DNA of 15,585 bases. Origin: CAZHUM01 sp046484045. Its GTDB lineage: Archaea; Thermoplasmatota; Thermoplasmata; Halarchaeoplasmatales; Halarchaeoplasmataceae. The notes beneath the pieces were generated by a model that worked only from the letters and a program-made list of their open reading frames with translations, was not told the origin of the DNA and made no database searches. The position numbers were made by a program, and so were the translations under genes. Below, piece by piece: positions 7,880 to 14,120 of the stretch (its first letter is position 1; the number at the start of each line of letters is the position of its first letter). The stretch lies in NCBI GenBank assembly GCA_046484045.1, contig JAWOBZ010000041.1, positions 1-15,585 on the forward strand, in the 5' to 3' direction.

Positions 7880-8155
7880 TTATGGAGCTCGTTCTCTTTC
7901 GAGGTTGTCCAGATAGCCGACCACTTCTTCCCCTCGGTATATATTCCCCTTTATCATCAAGAACATCTCGTCGAAGGCCCTTGGGACTTCACCTATATCG
8001 ATTATGTCCTCGTGAGTCTTCAAGAAATTCTTCTTCTCTTTCTCACTCCATTCTCTGGTATCCACCATCTCCATCTCCAGGGATAGATTCTTTATCCTCT
8101 CTACTATCTCTTCCTCGAATTCCTTGAGCTTTTCCGAATCGAACACGAATTTCAT
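7880..8155 (-). CDS. Small charged protein of unknown function
   Basis: This 91-residue cytoplasmic protein starts at the ATG at 8155. A longer frame begins at 8191, but the perfect SD GGAGGT (8162-8167), spaced 6 nt before the ATG at 8155, selects the shorter form. The sequence is largely helical and highly charged, with an amphipathic N-terminal helix (SEKLKEFEEEIVERIKNLSLEME), a WSEKEKKNFLKTHEDIIDIGEVP middle and a C-terminal MFLMIKGNIYRGEEVVGYLDNLERE. No Cys, metal site or nucleotide-binding motif is present, and I recognise no family. It is the promoter-proximal partner of the PEBP gene. Confidence 0.75.
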   Translation of the reverse strand: MKFVFDSEKLKEFEEEIVERIKNLSLEMEMVDTREWSEKEKKNFLKTHEDIIDIGEVPRAFDEMFLMIKGNIYRGEEVVGYLDNLERERAP

Positions 8156-8161
8156 TTTTAT

Positions 8162-8200
8162 ACCTCCATTTATTTTAAACACCAATTGCATTTTATAAAA
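8162..8200 (-). promoter_or_regulatory. TATA box and SD for the small gene/PEBP operon
   Basis: The self-complementary TTTTATAAAA (8191-8200) gives a good TATA box about 40 nt upstream of the ATG at 8155. It would place transcription start near 8170 and leave a leader of about 15 nt containing GGAGGT (8162-8167). Confidence 0.5.
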
Positions 8201-8267
8201 ACGTTTTGGGGGGTGGATTTATTATTTTCCGTAACCTTAATATCCGGTGAGAATTTAGAACTAGAAA

Positions 8268-8741
8268 ATGGAGAAAACGAAGAAGGTATGGACTGTATAT
8301 ATCGTGATCCTATTGGTAATAGCGTTTTTTATGGCAGTTAAACTTACACAAAATGAAGAAGAGGGATGGGGTGACGAAGCAGAGTTAACTATTACGAATT
8401 CTAACGGAAACGAGACCGAACTCACCGTTGAAGTGGCGAGAACGTGGGAAGAGAAGACCACCGGTCTCAGCCAGAGAGAAAGTTTACCGGAAGATTCCGG
8501 GATGCTGTTCGTTTTCGATGAAGACGTAGATTCGCATTTCACCATGGAAGATACCTCGATCCCGCTGTCCATAGCTTTTATAGATAAACACGGAGACATC
8601 CTGGATATCCAGAAGATGGAACCACTGTCCGATGAAAGTTACAGTTGTTCCACGGAATACAGGTATGCTTTGGAAGTGAGCCGAGGGTTCTTCGAAGAAA
8701 ACGACATCCAAGCCGGCGATAACGTGGACATCAGAAAATGA
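8268..8741 (+). CDS. Membrane-anchored DUF192-family protein
   Basis: This 157-residue protein has a signal-anchor (residues 8-27, after a KTKK basic start) followed by a complete DUF192 domain. Conserved blocks are VEVARTWEEKTTGLSQRESLPEDSGMLFVFDED, HFTMEDTSIPLSIAFIDKHGDILDIQKM and a YALEVSRGFFEENDIQAGDNV end. The family (PF02643) is widespread in archaea and bacteria but has no assigned activity. The usual FWM in the central block is HFTM here, a substitution of the common Trp. The domain should face outside the cytoplasm. A TATA-like TTAATAT near 8238-8244 is about 27 nt before the ATG, consistent with a leaderless mRNA. Its TGA directly abuts the TGA of the convergent tRNA-thiolase gene (TGATCA at 8739-8744). 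Confidence 0.88.
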   Translation: MEKTKKVWTVYIVILLVIAFFMAVKLTQNEEEGWGDEAELTITNSNGNETELTVEVARTWEEKTTGLSQRESLPEDSGMLFVFDEDVDSHFTMEDTSIPLSIAFIDKHGDILDIQKMEPLSDESYSCSTEYRYALEVSRGFFEENDIQAGDNVDIRK

Positions 8742-9653
8742 TCATCCTTGAAGGTTCTTGAGGAGTTCACACGCCTTACATAGTCCTTCCATGGTAGGTT
8801 CACCACATCTCTCACATCTCGCCAACTCCGTCCCCCCTCCGTACTTTTCAGAGAGCAGATATTTTATCTTTTCGTAGGAACTCAGCATGGCGAATTTGGT
8901 CCCCGGTGTATTGTCCTCCAGCTCACCGATCACGTCCCTGTAAAGCCCACGGAGAGCCGTTACAGCATAGGGGCACTCCTTGTCGTGCAGCGTCATGCCC
9001 TGGAGCAGTGCATAAAGGTAGGTCTCGTTCTCGGGACATCTCCTCAGTGGAGCTATCCTGGGGATCAGCCCCTCCTTGACCACCTCGTGGGGACCCAACC
9101 TGGCCATCTTCTCCATATCTCCCCTGCAGAAATTCATGAGCAGAGATTGTGCCGTGTCGTCCAGGTTGATGCCCGTAGCCAGCACGTCGGCATCGAATTC
9201 CTTTGCGGTCTTGTTCATCAACCACCGGCGGAAGACACCGCAGACAGAACACGGGTTGCCGACGTCCTCTTCGACCATCTCGTCCAGAGGAACATCGAAT
9301 TCATCTTCGAATGAAACGATCTTGTAGTCCAAGTCGAGTCTTTCATACTCCGACCTGGCGATATCCAAACTGCTGGGGCGGTATCCCGCGATCCCCTCGT
9401 CGATGGTTACCCCGACGACCTCGCTGTCCCTCCTTTCTTTCAATATATCATGGATCAACCTGAGTGCGACTATGGAGTCCTTACCTCCGGAGACCGCTAC
9501 AGCAATCTTCTTCCCCCTGCCCAGATCCACCTGTTTACGGAATTCCTTGTAAACCCTTTTCTCGTAGAAATCTATGAAATGTTCTCTACACAGATGGGCA
9601 CCGCTGTACCGGATGAAAGTTACCGCTTCTCTGCTGCAGAGATCGCATTCCAT
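8742..9653 (-). CDS. ncsA: tRNA 2-thiolation enzyme, NcsA/TtuA family PP-loop ATPase
   Basis: The protein (303 residues) adenylates and thiolates a uridine of tRNA, most likely U34 as for archaeal NcsA/Ctu1, or U54 as for TtuA; sequence alone does not settle which. Order of motifs: an N-terminal zinc-ribbon half (Cys3, Cys6, Cys22, His25), the PP-loop SGGKDS (55-60), the CSVCGVFRR motif (Cys135, Cys138), the ATGINLDDTAQ segment, the third catalytic/cluster Cys in HDKECPYA (Cys227), and a C-terminal ribbon (Cys280, Cys283, Cys292, Cys295). The three Cys positions match those that hold the [4Fe-4S] cluster in TtuA. The usual GHNLDD is GINLDD here. The sulfur donor would be a SAMP-like protein or sulfide; none is encoded nearby. 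Confidence 0.92.
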   Translation of the reverse strand: MECDLCSREAVTFIRYSGAHLCREHFIDFYEKRVYKEFRKQVDLGRGKKIAVAVSGGKDSIVALRLIHDILKERRDSEVVGVTIDEGIAGYRPSSLDIARSEYERLDLDYKIVSFEDEFDVPLDEMVEEDVGNPCSVCGVFRRWLMNKTAKEFDADVLATGINLDDTAQSLLMNFCRGDMEKMARLGPHEVVKEGLIPRIAPLRRCPENETYLYALLQGMTLHDKECPYAVTALRGLYRDVIGELEDNTPGTKFAMLSSYEKIKYLLSEKYGGGTELARCERCGEPTMEGLCKACELLKNLQG

Positions 9654-9672
9654 GGGAACTACTATATGCCTT

Positions 9673-9709
9673 CATATAAAAAAGATATCCCGGGAAAAAG
9701 TTATATCTT
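9673..9709. promoter_or_regulatory. Divergent, back-to-back TATA boxes
   Basis: The 76-nt gap between two divergent ATGs holds two TATA-like elements. TTTTATATG on the minus strand (9673-9681) is centred about 25 nt before the ncsA ATG. GTTATATCTT on the plus strand (9700-9709) is centred about 26 nt before the ATG at 9730. Both spacings predict transcription starts at or next to the ATG, so both mRNAs are probably leaderless. Confidence 0.65.
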
Positions 9710-9729
9710 TGATACAACAATTGACTACC

Positions 9730-10860
9730 ATGGACTGGAGGCTGCTAGCGTTCAAAGGTGTATTGGCGGTGTTCACCATCGTGTTACTTATAGTGGCGGC
9801 CACCACCGTCTACTCGGCCTTTTTGAATCCCCTGATGAACGAACAGGAGTTGATAGTGGTACCAGATGAAGATGATGTCAGATGGGCTCTCGAAGACGAC
9901 GATCTAATTCTTGAAACACAGTTATGGATAAACAACACCGGATATTACGCTTTCAAGGATACCGATCTATCCGTAACGATGGAGGGAATGGGCTCCGTGC
10001 TTTTCGACGAATCCAGGCATATAGACCGGATCGATTCGGGTGATAGTAAAAAGATACCCTTAAAGATGTCCAAAGATATAGATACGTTCTCCGAGGAGGA
10101 CCTGCGAAATTTTGCCTTCAACCAGACGGATTTCCAAGTCACGGCTTCGTTGACCGCTGAGTACACCATGTCCTTGCTTGAACTCACCTTCGATTACGAC
10201 GATGTGATAGTCTGGACGGGACTTGTAGAACAGCTTGAATTCTTATTCAACGACGCCGAGGTGAGAAAAGATCAGGGTGATACGGGTAGTGTTCTAGAGA
10301 TCCCGATACATCTAGATACTAACAACCTGCTCTCAGGGACGGCTACAGTCGATATAGACATGTGGGATAACAGCATGTCGGAGCTGATATCCACGGAATC
10401 GGTAAATGTCGGTCTGGGGTATTTTCAACAGTTGACCTTGGAATTCCCACTCGATCGCCACGAAACCGACGATTTTATCACCAGAAGTCAAACGGTTAAA
10501 TTCGTATCAACCATCAAGCTCACCGGCTCTTCGAAGTCCTTCGACTACACACGCCAGTATCGATGGGGTGCCCCTCTGGACGGCTTGGATATAGATGCAC
10601 ACGTCTCCGGCGGTAACGTCACAGCCACCTATTCTTTCGAGAACGAAAGCCCCCGCTACCTGGATATCCGAACTGTGATATGGGCGTATGATTCAAACGA
10701 TGATCCAGTGGGTTACGAGACCATATCTGACAGCGTTGACCCCGGGGAGGAATATTCTAATTCGGTTCAATTATCCATAATCGGATCAGTTGACTACCTG
10801 GAGATAACCTTCACGGAAATAAACACCGGTATGGAGTACGAAAAGGTGGTGGACGTTTGA
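9730..10860 (+). CDS. Signal-anchored extracytoplasmic protein of unknown function
   Basis: This 376-residue protein starts at the ATG at 9730. The frame is open back to 9574, but that extension overlaps the divergent ncsA gene and its own TATA box. A signal-anchor helix at about residues 5-30 is followed by roughly 340 residues with beta-sandwich-like alternation: repeated strands such as LILETQLWINNTGYYAFKDTDLSVTMEG, VLEIPIHLDTNNLLSGTATVDIDMWD and VTATYSFENESPRYLDIRTVIWAYDS. The placement of short Asn-Thr/Asn-Asn turns recalls LEA14/WHy-type or archaeal Ig-like envelope domains, but I cannot assign a family. It is strongly acidic with several N-x-S/T sites that could be glycosylated. It is coupled to the downstream 4-TM gene by a 4-nt overlap. 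Confidence 0.78.
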   Translation: MDWRLLAFKGVLAVFTIVLLIVAATTVYSAFLNPLMNEQELIVVPDEDDVRWALEDDDLILETQLWINNTGYYAFKDTDLSVTMEGMGSVLFDESRHIDRIDSGDSKKIPLKMSKDIDTFSEEDLRNFAFNQTDFQVTASLTAEYTMSLLELTFDYDDVIVWTGLVEQLEFLFNDAEVRKDQGDTGSVLEIPIHLDTNNLLSGTATVDIDMWDNSMSELISTESVNVGLGYFQQLTLEFPLDRHETDDFITRSQTVKFVSTIKLTGSSKSFDYTRQYRWGAPLDGLDIDAHVSGGNVTATYSFENESPRYLDIRTVIWAYDSNDDPVGYETISDSVDPGEEYSNSVQLSIIGSVDYLEITFTEINTGMEYEKVVDV

Positions 10861-11318
10861 ACAGAGAGGTCGAGACCCACCCCATCAAAGCAGTTGGCGT
10901 GACTATAATTTACATCCTTTTATCTGTGGTATCAGTGTTTGTATTGGTGAACTTGGTCATCAATGCAGAACCCGAACTGGAATTCCTCTTCGAGAACACG
11001 ATCATGTACGCCGCCGCCATCGGGATACCGATGTCCGTTCTTGCAGGTCTGACCGCTTACTTCGGTCCCGGTGACGTTTATCGATTGATATTCGGGGTCG
11101 CCAGGGTGATAACATCGATAGTCTATTTCGTTGTTGTTCTAGGTAGCGTCAATCTGGGCTGGGAAGACGAGGCATTCAACTACGACATCGCCATGACGGG
11201 ACTGATGTTCCTGATAATAGTCGGGTTCGCTCTCCGGATAGCGTACTACATCACCGAGTACTGGATAACGAAAGACAAGCTCGACAGCGAGGCCAAGGGA
11301 CCCGTGCAGGTGTACTGA
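10857..11318 (+). CDS. Four-helix membrane protein of unknown function (TTG start)
   Basis: The 153-residue protein has predicted helices near 12-35, 48-68, 76-100 and 110-131 and a charged cytoplasmic tail KDKLDSEAKGPVQVY. The start is TTG within the TTGA that also contains the stop of the upstream gene. The SD-like AAGGTGGT (10843-10850) lies 6 nt before it, which supports this unusual start. The operon partner is the anchored extracytoplasmic protein 9730-10860, so the two could form a membrane complex, but neither is recognised. A diverged copy of its 3' end, including sequence past the stop, is found again at 12541-12636, beyond an inserted ATPase gene. Confidence 0.75.
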   Translation: MNREVETHPIKAVGVTIIYILLSVVSVFVLVNLVINAEPELEFLFENTIMYAAAIGIPMSVLAGLTAYFGPGDVYRLIFGVARVITSIVYFVVVLGSVNLGWEDEAFNYDIAMTGLMFLIIVGFALRIAYYITEYWITKDKLDSEAKGPVQVY

Positions 11319-11342
11319 AATATAACTCGGGGTTAAACACGA

Positions 11343-11367
11343 TTGTTGTACAACAGCGCTGTTTTAT
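11343..11367. repeat. 25-bp direct repeat, left copy
   Basis: Identical over 25 bp to 12514-12538. It contains two overlapping perfect palindromes, TGTTGTACAACA (11344-11355) and AACAGCGCTGTT (11352-11363). It also contains the TAA stop (11364-11366 read on the minus strand) of the ATPase gene between the repeats. It lies 24 nt after the stop of the 4-TM gene. Confidence 0.92.
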
Positions 11368-12479
11368 TGGATATGTTTTCGTATCCAGAGTTTGAAAAAA
11401 GGATCAGTCATTTTATATTTTCCCTTGGAATAGTGTTCCAAGAAACCTTCGTTCTCCAGTCTTCGGAGATAGGTCGTTACATAATTGTTGGTCTTCTCTA
11501 AAACACCTGACAGTTGAGAAGCTGTGTGGAGGTCTTGCGATGCGACCTCTATCAAAAGCGTTCGTTTGAACCCTTTTAGCTCTTGCAGATAGTAATCAAA
11601 ATGGGTGTCTAGTAGATCAAAAACCTCTTTTGTGATATCTTCCACTTCTTCCATCCCTATCGTTTTCAAATCTCTGGTATCGGCAACGTGGAAGAATGCC
11701 TGTAGATATAATGGGAGCATACCAGTAATCTCTTTTATTTTCTGTTTCGCATCCTCCGAGATATCAACACCAGATAAATCCATAAACTCGTCAACCGCAT
11801 CCTCTTCTAAACTGTTCAATTGAATGGAAAGCAGAGTCCCGAAAAATGGCGATTCCTTTTCCAGCAGGTATCTCATGGAAGATACGGCTGAACCAGATAT
11901 TATATAATGTGTGTTTTCCGATCTGTGGATATAGGATCGCAGAGACCAAATAAAATCATCATTGTTCAATTCTAAAAGTCTTGGGAACTCGTCCAAAATC
12001 ACGATAAAGTCGTTACCGGTTTCTTCCGCTAATTTTTCGGGCAACTGCATCGTGACCTTCAAAATGTCCGTAAGGTCTTCTTCCGACTTGAAATATACCT
12101 CGGCTAATTCTCCTATGCTGACCCTCGTACCTTTGAGGATATCCACCAGCGCATCCTTTGCTCCGCTCATGAACCTTTTAAATTTCAATGAAAGCGCTTT
12201 ATCATCGGTATAATCCGTATATTTATCTACGACCTCGGATGCAAAGGTCCTCAAGAAGTTTTTTTCCGTGAGCGGTGCGATAAAGGATACATCTATGTAA
12301 ACAGGGATCATATCTTCTTTCATCTCTTCGCAGATCTTAAGAGCAAGAGAGGTTTTACCAGTACGTCTCAACCCGATCAAAGCGAAGTGGTTGTTGTTTA
12401 TCCCCTCTCGGATCTTCCTTCTTTCACTCTCCCTATCAACGAAGGTATCGATGACTGGAGATCCGATCTTGTACTTCAT
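11364..12479 (-). CDS. Archaeal ATPase with C-terminal winged helix (PF01637-type)
   Basis: The 371-residue P-loop ATPase belongs to the lineage-expanded archaeal family (MJ-type, PF01637, STAND/AAA-like). Walker A is GLRRTGKTS (36-44), Walker B is VILDEFPRL (160-168, Asp163-Glu164) and a sensor strand is YIISGSAVSSM (192-202). The N-terminal FVDRESERRKI segment is the usual lead-in. A winged-helix domain follows (about 305-360: LLIEVASQDLHTASQLSGVLEKTNNYVTTYLRRLENEGFLEHYSKGKY), suggesting DNA or protein contact. Functions of the family are poorly known, and members are often patchily distributed. The gene sits exactly between two 25-bp direct repeats and is more A/T-rich than its neighbours. 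An AGTTTAAATA box (12501-12510) is 26 nt before the ATG, indicating leaderless transcription. Confidence 0.88.
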   Translation of the reverse strand: MKYKIGSPVIDTFVDRESERRKIREGINNNHFALIGLRRTGKTSLALKICEEMKEDMIPVYIDVSFIAPLTEKNFLRTFASEVVDKYTDYTDDKALSLKFKRFMSGAKDALVDILKGTRVSIGELAEVYFKSEEDLTDILKVTMQLPEKLAEETGNDFIVILDEFPRLLELNNDDFIWSLRSYIHRSENTHYIISGSAVSSMRYLLEKESPFFGTLLSIQLNSLEEDAVDEFMDLSGVDISEDAKQKIKEITGMLPLYLQAFFHVADTRDLKTIGMEEVEDITKEVFDLLDTHFDYYLQELKGFKRTLLIEVASQDLHTASQLSGVLEKTNNYVTTYLRRLENEGFLEHYSKGKYKMTDPFFKLWIRKHIQ

Positions 12480-12489
12480 AAAACAATAA

Positions 12490-12526
12490 TGTTGTATATT
12501 TATTTAAACTTTGTTGTTGTACAACA
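12490..12526 (-). promoter_or_regulatory. ATPase promoter flanked by TGTTGTA sites
   Basis: The TATA-like box (12501-12510) lies between a half-site TGTTGTA (12490-12496) and the full palindrome TGTTGTACAACA (12515-12526) of the right repeat. A dimeric regulator bound here would cover the TATA/BRE and start region, so repression or autoregulation is plausible. This is inferred from position only. Confidence 0.4.
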
Positions 12527-12538
12527 GCGCTGTTTTAT
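12514..12538. repeat. 25-bp direct repeat, right copy
   Basis: Identical to 11343-11367, with the same two overlapping palindromes. It lies just upstream of the TATA box of the ATPase gene and only 2 nt before the remnant of the 4-TM gene paralogue, so it marks the junction between inserted and resident sequence. Confidence 0.92.
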
Positions 12539-12540
12539 GT

Positions 12541-12633
12541 AGATTCCCTCGTAAATGTTACAACATCATCGAATGTTGGAACATAAAAGACAAGCTCGAC
12601 AAAGAAGCTGAATGGCCCGTGCAGGTGTACTGA
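12541..12633 (+). pseudogene. 3'-terminal remnant of a paralogue of the 4-TM membrane gene
   Basis: In frame with a TGA at 12631-12633, this stretch ends in YNIIECWNIKDKLDKEAEWPVQVY. It aligns with the C-terminus YYITEYWITKDKLDSEAKGPVQVY of the gene at 10857-11318 (15 of the last 23 residues identical). At DNA level 15 bases (12586-12600 versus 11271-11285) and 21 bases (12616-12636 versus 11301-11321) are identical, the second block continuing 3 bases past the stop codon. No start or upstream coding part remains: the frame meets the right direct repeat at once. It is a truncated duplicate or a recombined fragment from a related genome. Either way it ties the ATPase insertion to this gene. 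Confidence 0.75.
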
Positions 12634-12687
12634 AATTGTGAGTAACTTGACCCAGGGTTATTTCTGAACCGCTAACTATCCTCTCAT

Positions 12688-13986
12688 TCAATTCAAAAAA
12701 ACTTCGCACAACGGCCCCGAAAGCCAAAGAGGAACGTAAAAAATATTTTCACTCCTTCTCCCGAACTCCATTTCGTTGACTACGAAGCAGTACTCCGGAT
12801 CGTATCTATCGGAAAAACTTCTAAGAGAGCGTGTCACTTTTGGGGTTGTTTTGATCTCATAAGGATATACATTCTCATCCTGTAAAACAAAGTCGACCTC
12901 CGCTTTCCCTTTACTCCTCCAGTATTTTAAATTCTCGACTTTACGGACCACCTGTGAGAAGAAAAAATTCTCGTTCAATTCACCTCTATCGCTTCTGTTC
13001 TCCATCTCCTGAAAGTTACTTATAACACCATTTCTGAACCCGTTATCATAGAAATAAACCTTAGGTGTTTTGACTATCTCCTTCTGTTTATTAGTAAAAA
13101 AAGGTTGGACGAGCTTGATTATGAACGTAAGTTCCAAAATATTTAATTTCTTCTTTAGATCCATGTGGGTAAAGCCGGACTTGTTTGAGATATTCGAATA
13201 ATTTGTTAATTCACCCGTCTGAAGGGAAAGTAGTCTCATAAGATTTCTCACTTCTCTATCATCTGAAATATCGAGAACGTCTCTGATCTCTCTGAGAAGG
13301 TAAGTGTTTATTATGTTCTTGATCACCGTTCTCTTCTCTTCTTCATCTTCCGAGATGACAACCCTGGGGTATCCTCCGTAGATCGTATATTCCTTTCTTA
13401 ACTCCTCGAACTTTGAATTGATGCTTTTCGAGATATCAAACTCCTTCTTAGAACATATCCAACCTTCCAGCATCTTTTTCTTCTCGTTATAGATATCGTA
13501 CAATTTTTCATCCCGGTACCTCAGGAACTCCTCAAAACTGAAAGGATACAATATAAAATTGAATATCCTTCCTGTCAAGAACTTCAAACCCTTGACCGTC
13601 ATCTCACTCACTGAAGAACCCGTTATGAGTATCTTCTTATCTGGATAGTGGTCGTACAGATATTTTAATTTCTTACCTCCGCTTTCAGCGTACTGGAACT
13701 CATCTATGATCAGATAATCGTGGTCTTCGATGTAGACTTTAGCAAAATTCTTTATGTCCTCTTCAAAAAGGTCTAGTACCTCTCTGTCCTCGAAACTGAT
13801 GAATCTTGAATTGTCCAACTCATCATGGATTTTTAAAAGAAGGGTCGTCTTCCCACTCTGCCTGGGGCCCGTGACGGATATTATCTCTGGGCTGTCGATG
13901 TAACGCCAGATACGATCTTCGAGGTCTCTCTTCACGTAGCCCTCTAATAATCTATTCTTCATCTTATCTTCGATATTATCGGACAT
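12688..13986 (-). CDS. AAA_14 + DUF4143 ATPase
   Basis: This 432-residue protein is of the AAA_14/DUF4143 type, unrelated to the neighbouring ATPase beyond the P-loop fold. Walker A is GPRQSGKTT (40-48), Walker B is LIIDEFQYA (92-100, Asp95-Glu96), and a sensor strand is ILITGSSVSEM (119-129). It has the characteristic GRIFNFILYPFSFEEFL (139-155) and YGGYPRVV (203-210). The C-terminal DUF4143 part carries GELNENFFFSQV and a nuclease-like EVDFVLQDENVYPYEIKTTPK pattern (Asp365, Glu377, Lys379), reminiscent of PD-(D/E)xK folds. Activity is unproven for the family, which is patchily distributed and accessory. It is A/T-rich (19 G+C in 60 bases at 13081-13140). The gene is complete and leaderless-looking (TATA-like element near 14007-14020). 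Confidence 0.9.
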   Translation of the reverse strand: MSDNIEDKMKNRLLEGYVKRDLEDRIWRYIDSPEIISVTGPRQSGKTTLLLKIHDELDNSRFISFEDREVLDLFEEDIKNFAKVYIEDHDYLIIDEFQYAESGGKKLKYLYDHYPDKKILITGSSVSEMTVKGLKFLTGRIFNFILYPFSFEEFLRYRDEKLYDIYNEKKKMLEGWICSKKEFDISKSINSKFEELRKEYTIYGGYPRVVISEDEEEKRTVIKNIINTYLLREIRDVLDISDDREVRNLMRLLSLQTGELTNYSNISNKSGFTHMDLKKKLNILELTFIIKLVQPFFTNKQKEIVKTPKVYFYDNGFRNGVISNFQEMENRSDRGELNENFFFSQVVRKVENLKYWRSKGKAEVDFVLQDENVYPYEIKTTPKVTRSLRSFSDRYDPEYCFVVNEMEFGRRSENIFYVPLWLSGPLCEVFLN

Positions 13987-14001
13987 AATACAGAAATAGG
14001 T

Positions 14002-14034
14002 CTACTAATTTAAATAATTTACTAAAAATAGTAG
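14002..14034 (-). promoter_or_regulatory. Inverted repeat around the DUF4143 ATPase TATA box
   Basis: CTACTA (14002-14007) and TAGTAG (14029-14034) are perfect inverted arms. They enclose the A/T block (ATTTAAATAATTTA) that serves as TATA box about 27 nt before the ATG at 13986. Arms of 6 bp around a core promoter would fit an operator for a dimeric repressor. The rest of the 134-nt gap to thi4 is A/T-rich with no further signal except the thi4 TATA box. Confidence 0.4.
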
Positions 14035-14089
14035 GGTTAAATGGGGGTATTATATATCCTACTTTATTTCAACCACGAACAACATCAAT

Positions 14090-14099
14090 ATTTTTATAC
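14090..14099 (+). promoter_or_regulatory. TATA box of thi4
   Basis: ATTTTTATAC is centred about 26 nt upstream of the ATG at 14121, with no SD before the start. The transcript is therefore probably leaderless, which also leaves no room for a TPP riboswitch. Confidence 0.6.
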
Positions 14100-14120
14100 A
14101 CCTCCCTTTTTCCCACAAAT

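Larger units (their letters stand above)
11343..12538. mobile_element. Candidate single-gene inserted element carrying an ATPase
   Basis: The segment consists of one ATPase gene with its promoter, bounded precisely by two identical 25-bp palindromic direct repeats (period 1171 bp). Sampled sequence is A/T-rich (20 G+C in 60 bases at 11581-11640) against 32 of 60 at 6061-6120 in top6B. No transposase, integrase or terminal inverted repeats are present, so the mode of movement, if any, is unknown. The repeats could be recombination (att-like) sites, an unusually long target duplication, or regulatory sites copied with the gene. Confidence 0.4.

Noticed and set aside
8156..8191. 12-residue N-terminal extension of the small unknown gene
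   Set aside because: It contains the perfect SD GGAGGT for the ATG at 8155 and part of the promoter.
9574..9729. N-terminal extension of the 9730 gene
   Set aside because: It would overlap ncsA and contain the TATA box 26 nt before the ATG at 9730; the signal-anchor begins at 9730.
9450..9869. 139-codon plus-strand open frame across the ncsA/envelope-gene boundary
   Set aside because: It crosses the ncsA 5' end, the divergent promoter and the next gene in another frame; composition is not protein-like.
11343..12538. CRISPR-like interpretation of the 25-bp repeats
   Set aside because: Only two copies, separated by a whole gene; no spacers or cas genes.
12541..12687. tRNA-linked attachment site beside the ATPase
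   Set aside because: No cloverleaf, T-loop or CCA-like tRNA end was visible; the recognisable content is the 3' remnant of the membrane gene.
13987..14120. TPP riboswitch upstream of thi4
   Set aside because: No CUGAGA or ACCUGA core is seen, and the TATA spacing leaves no leader.
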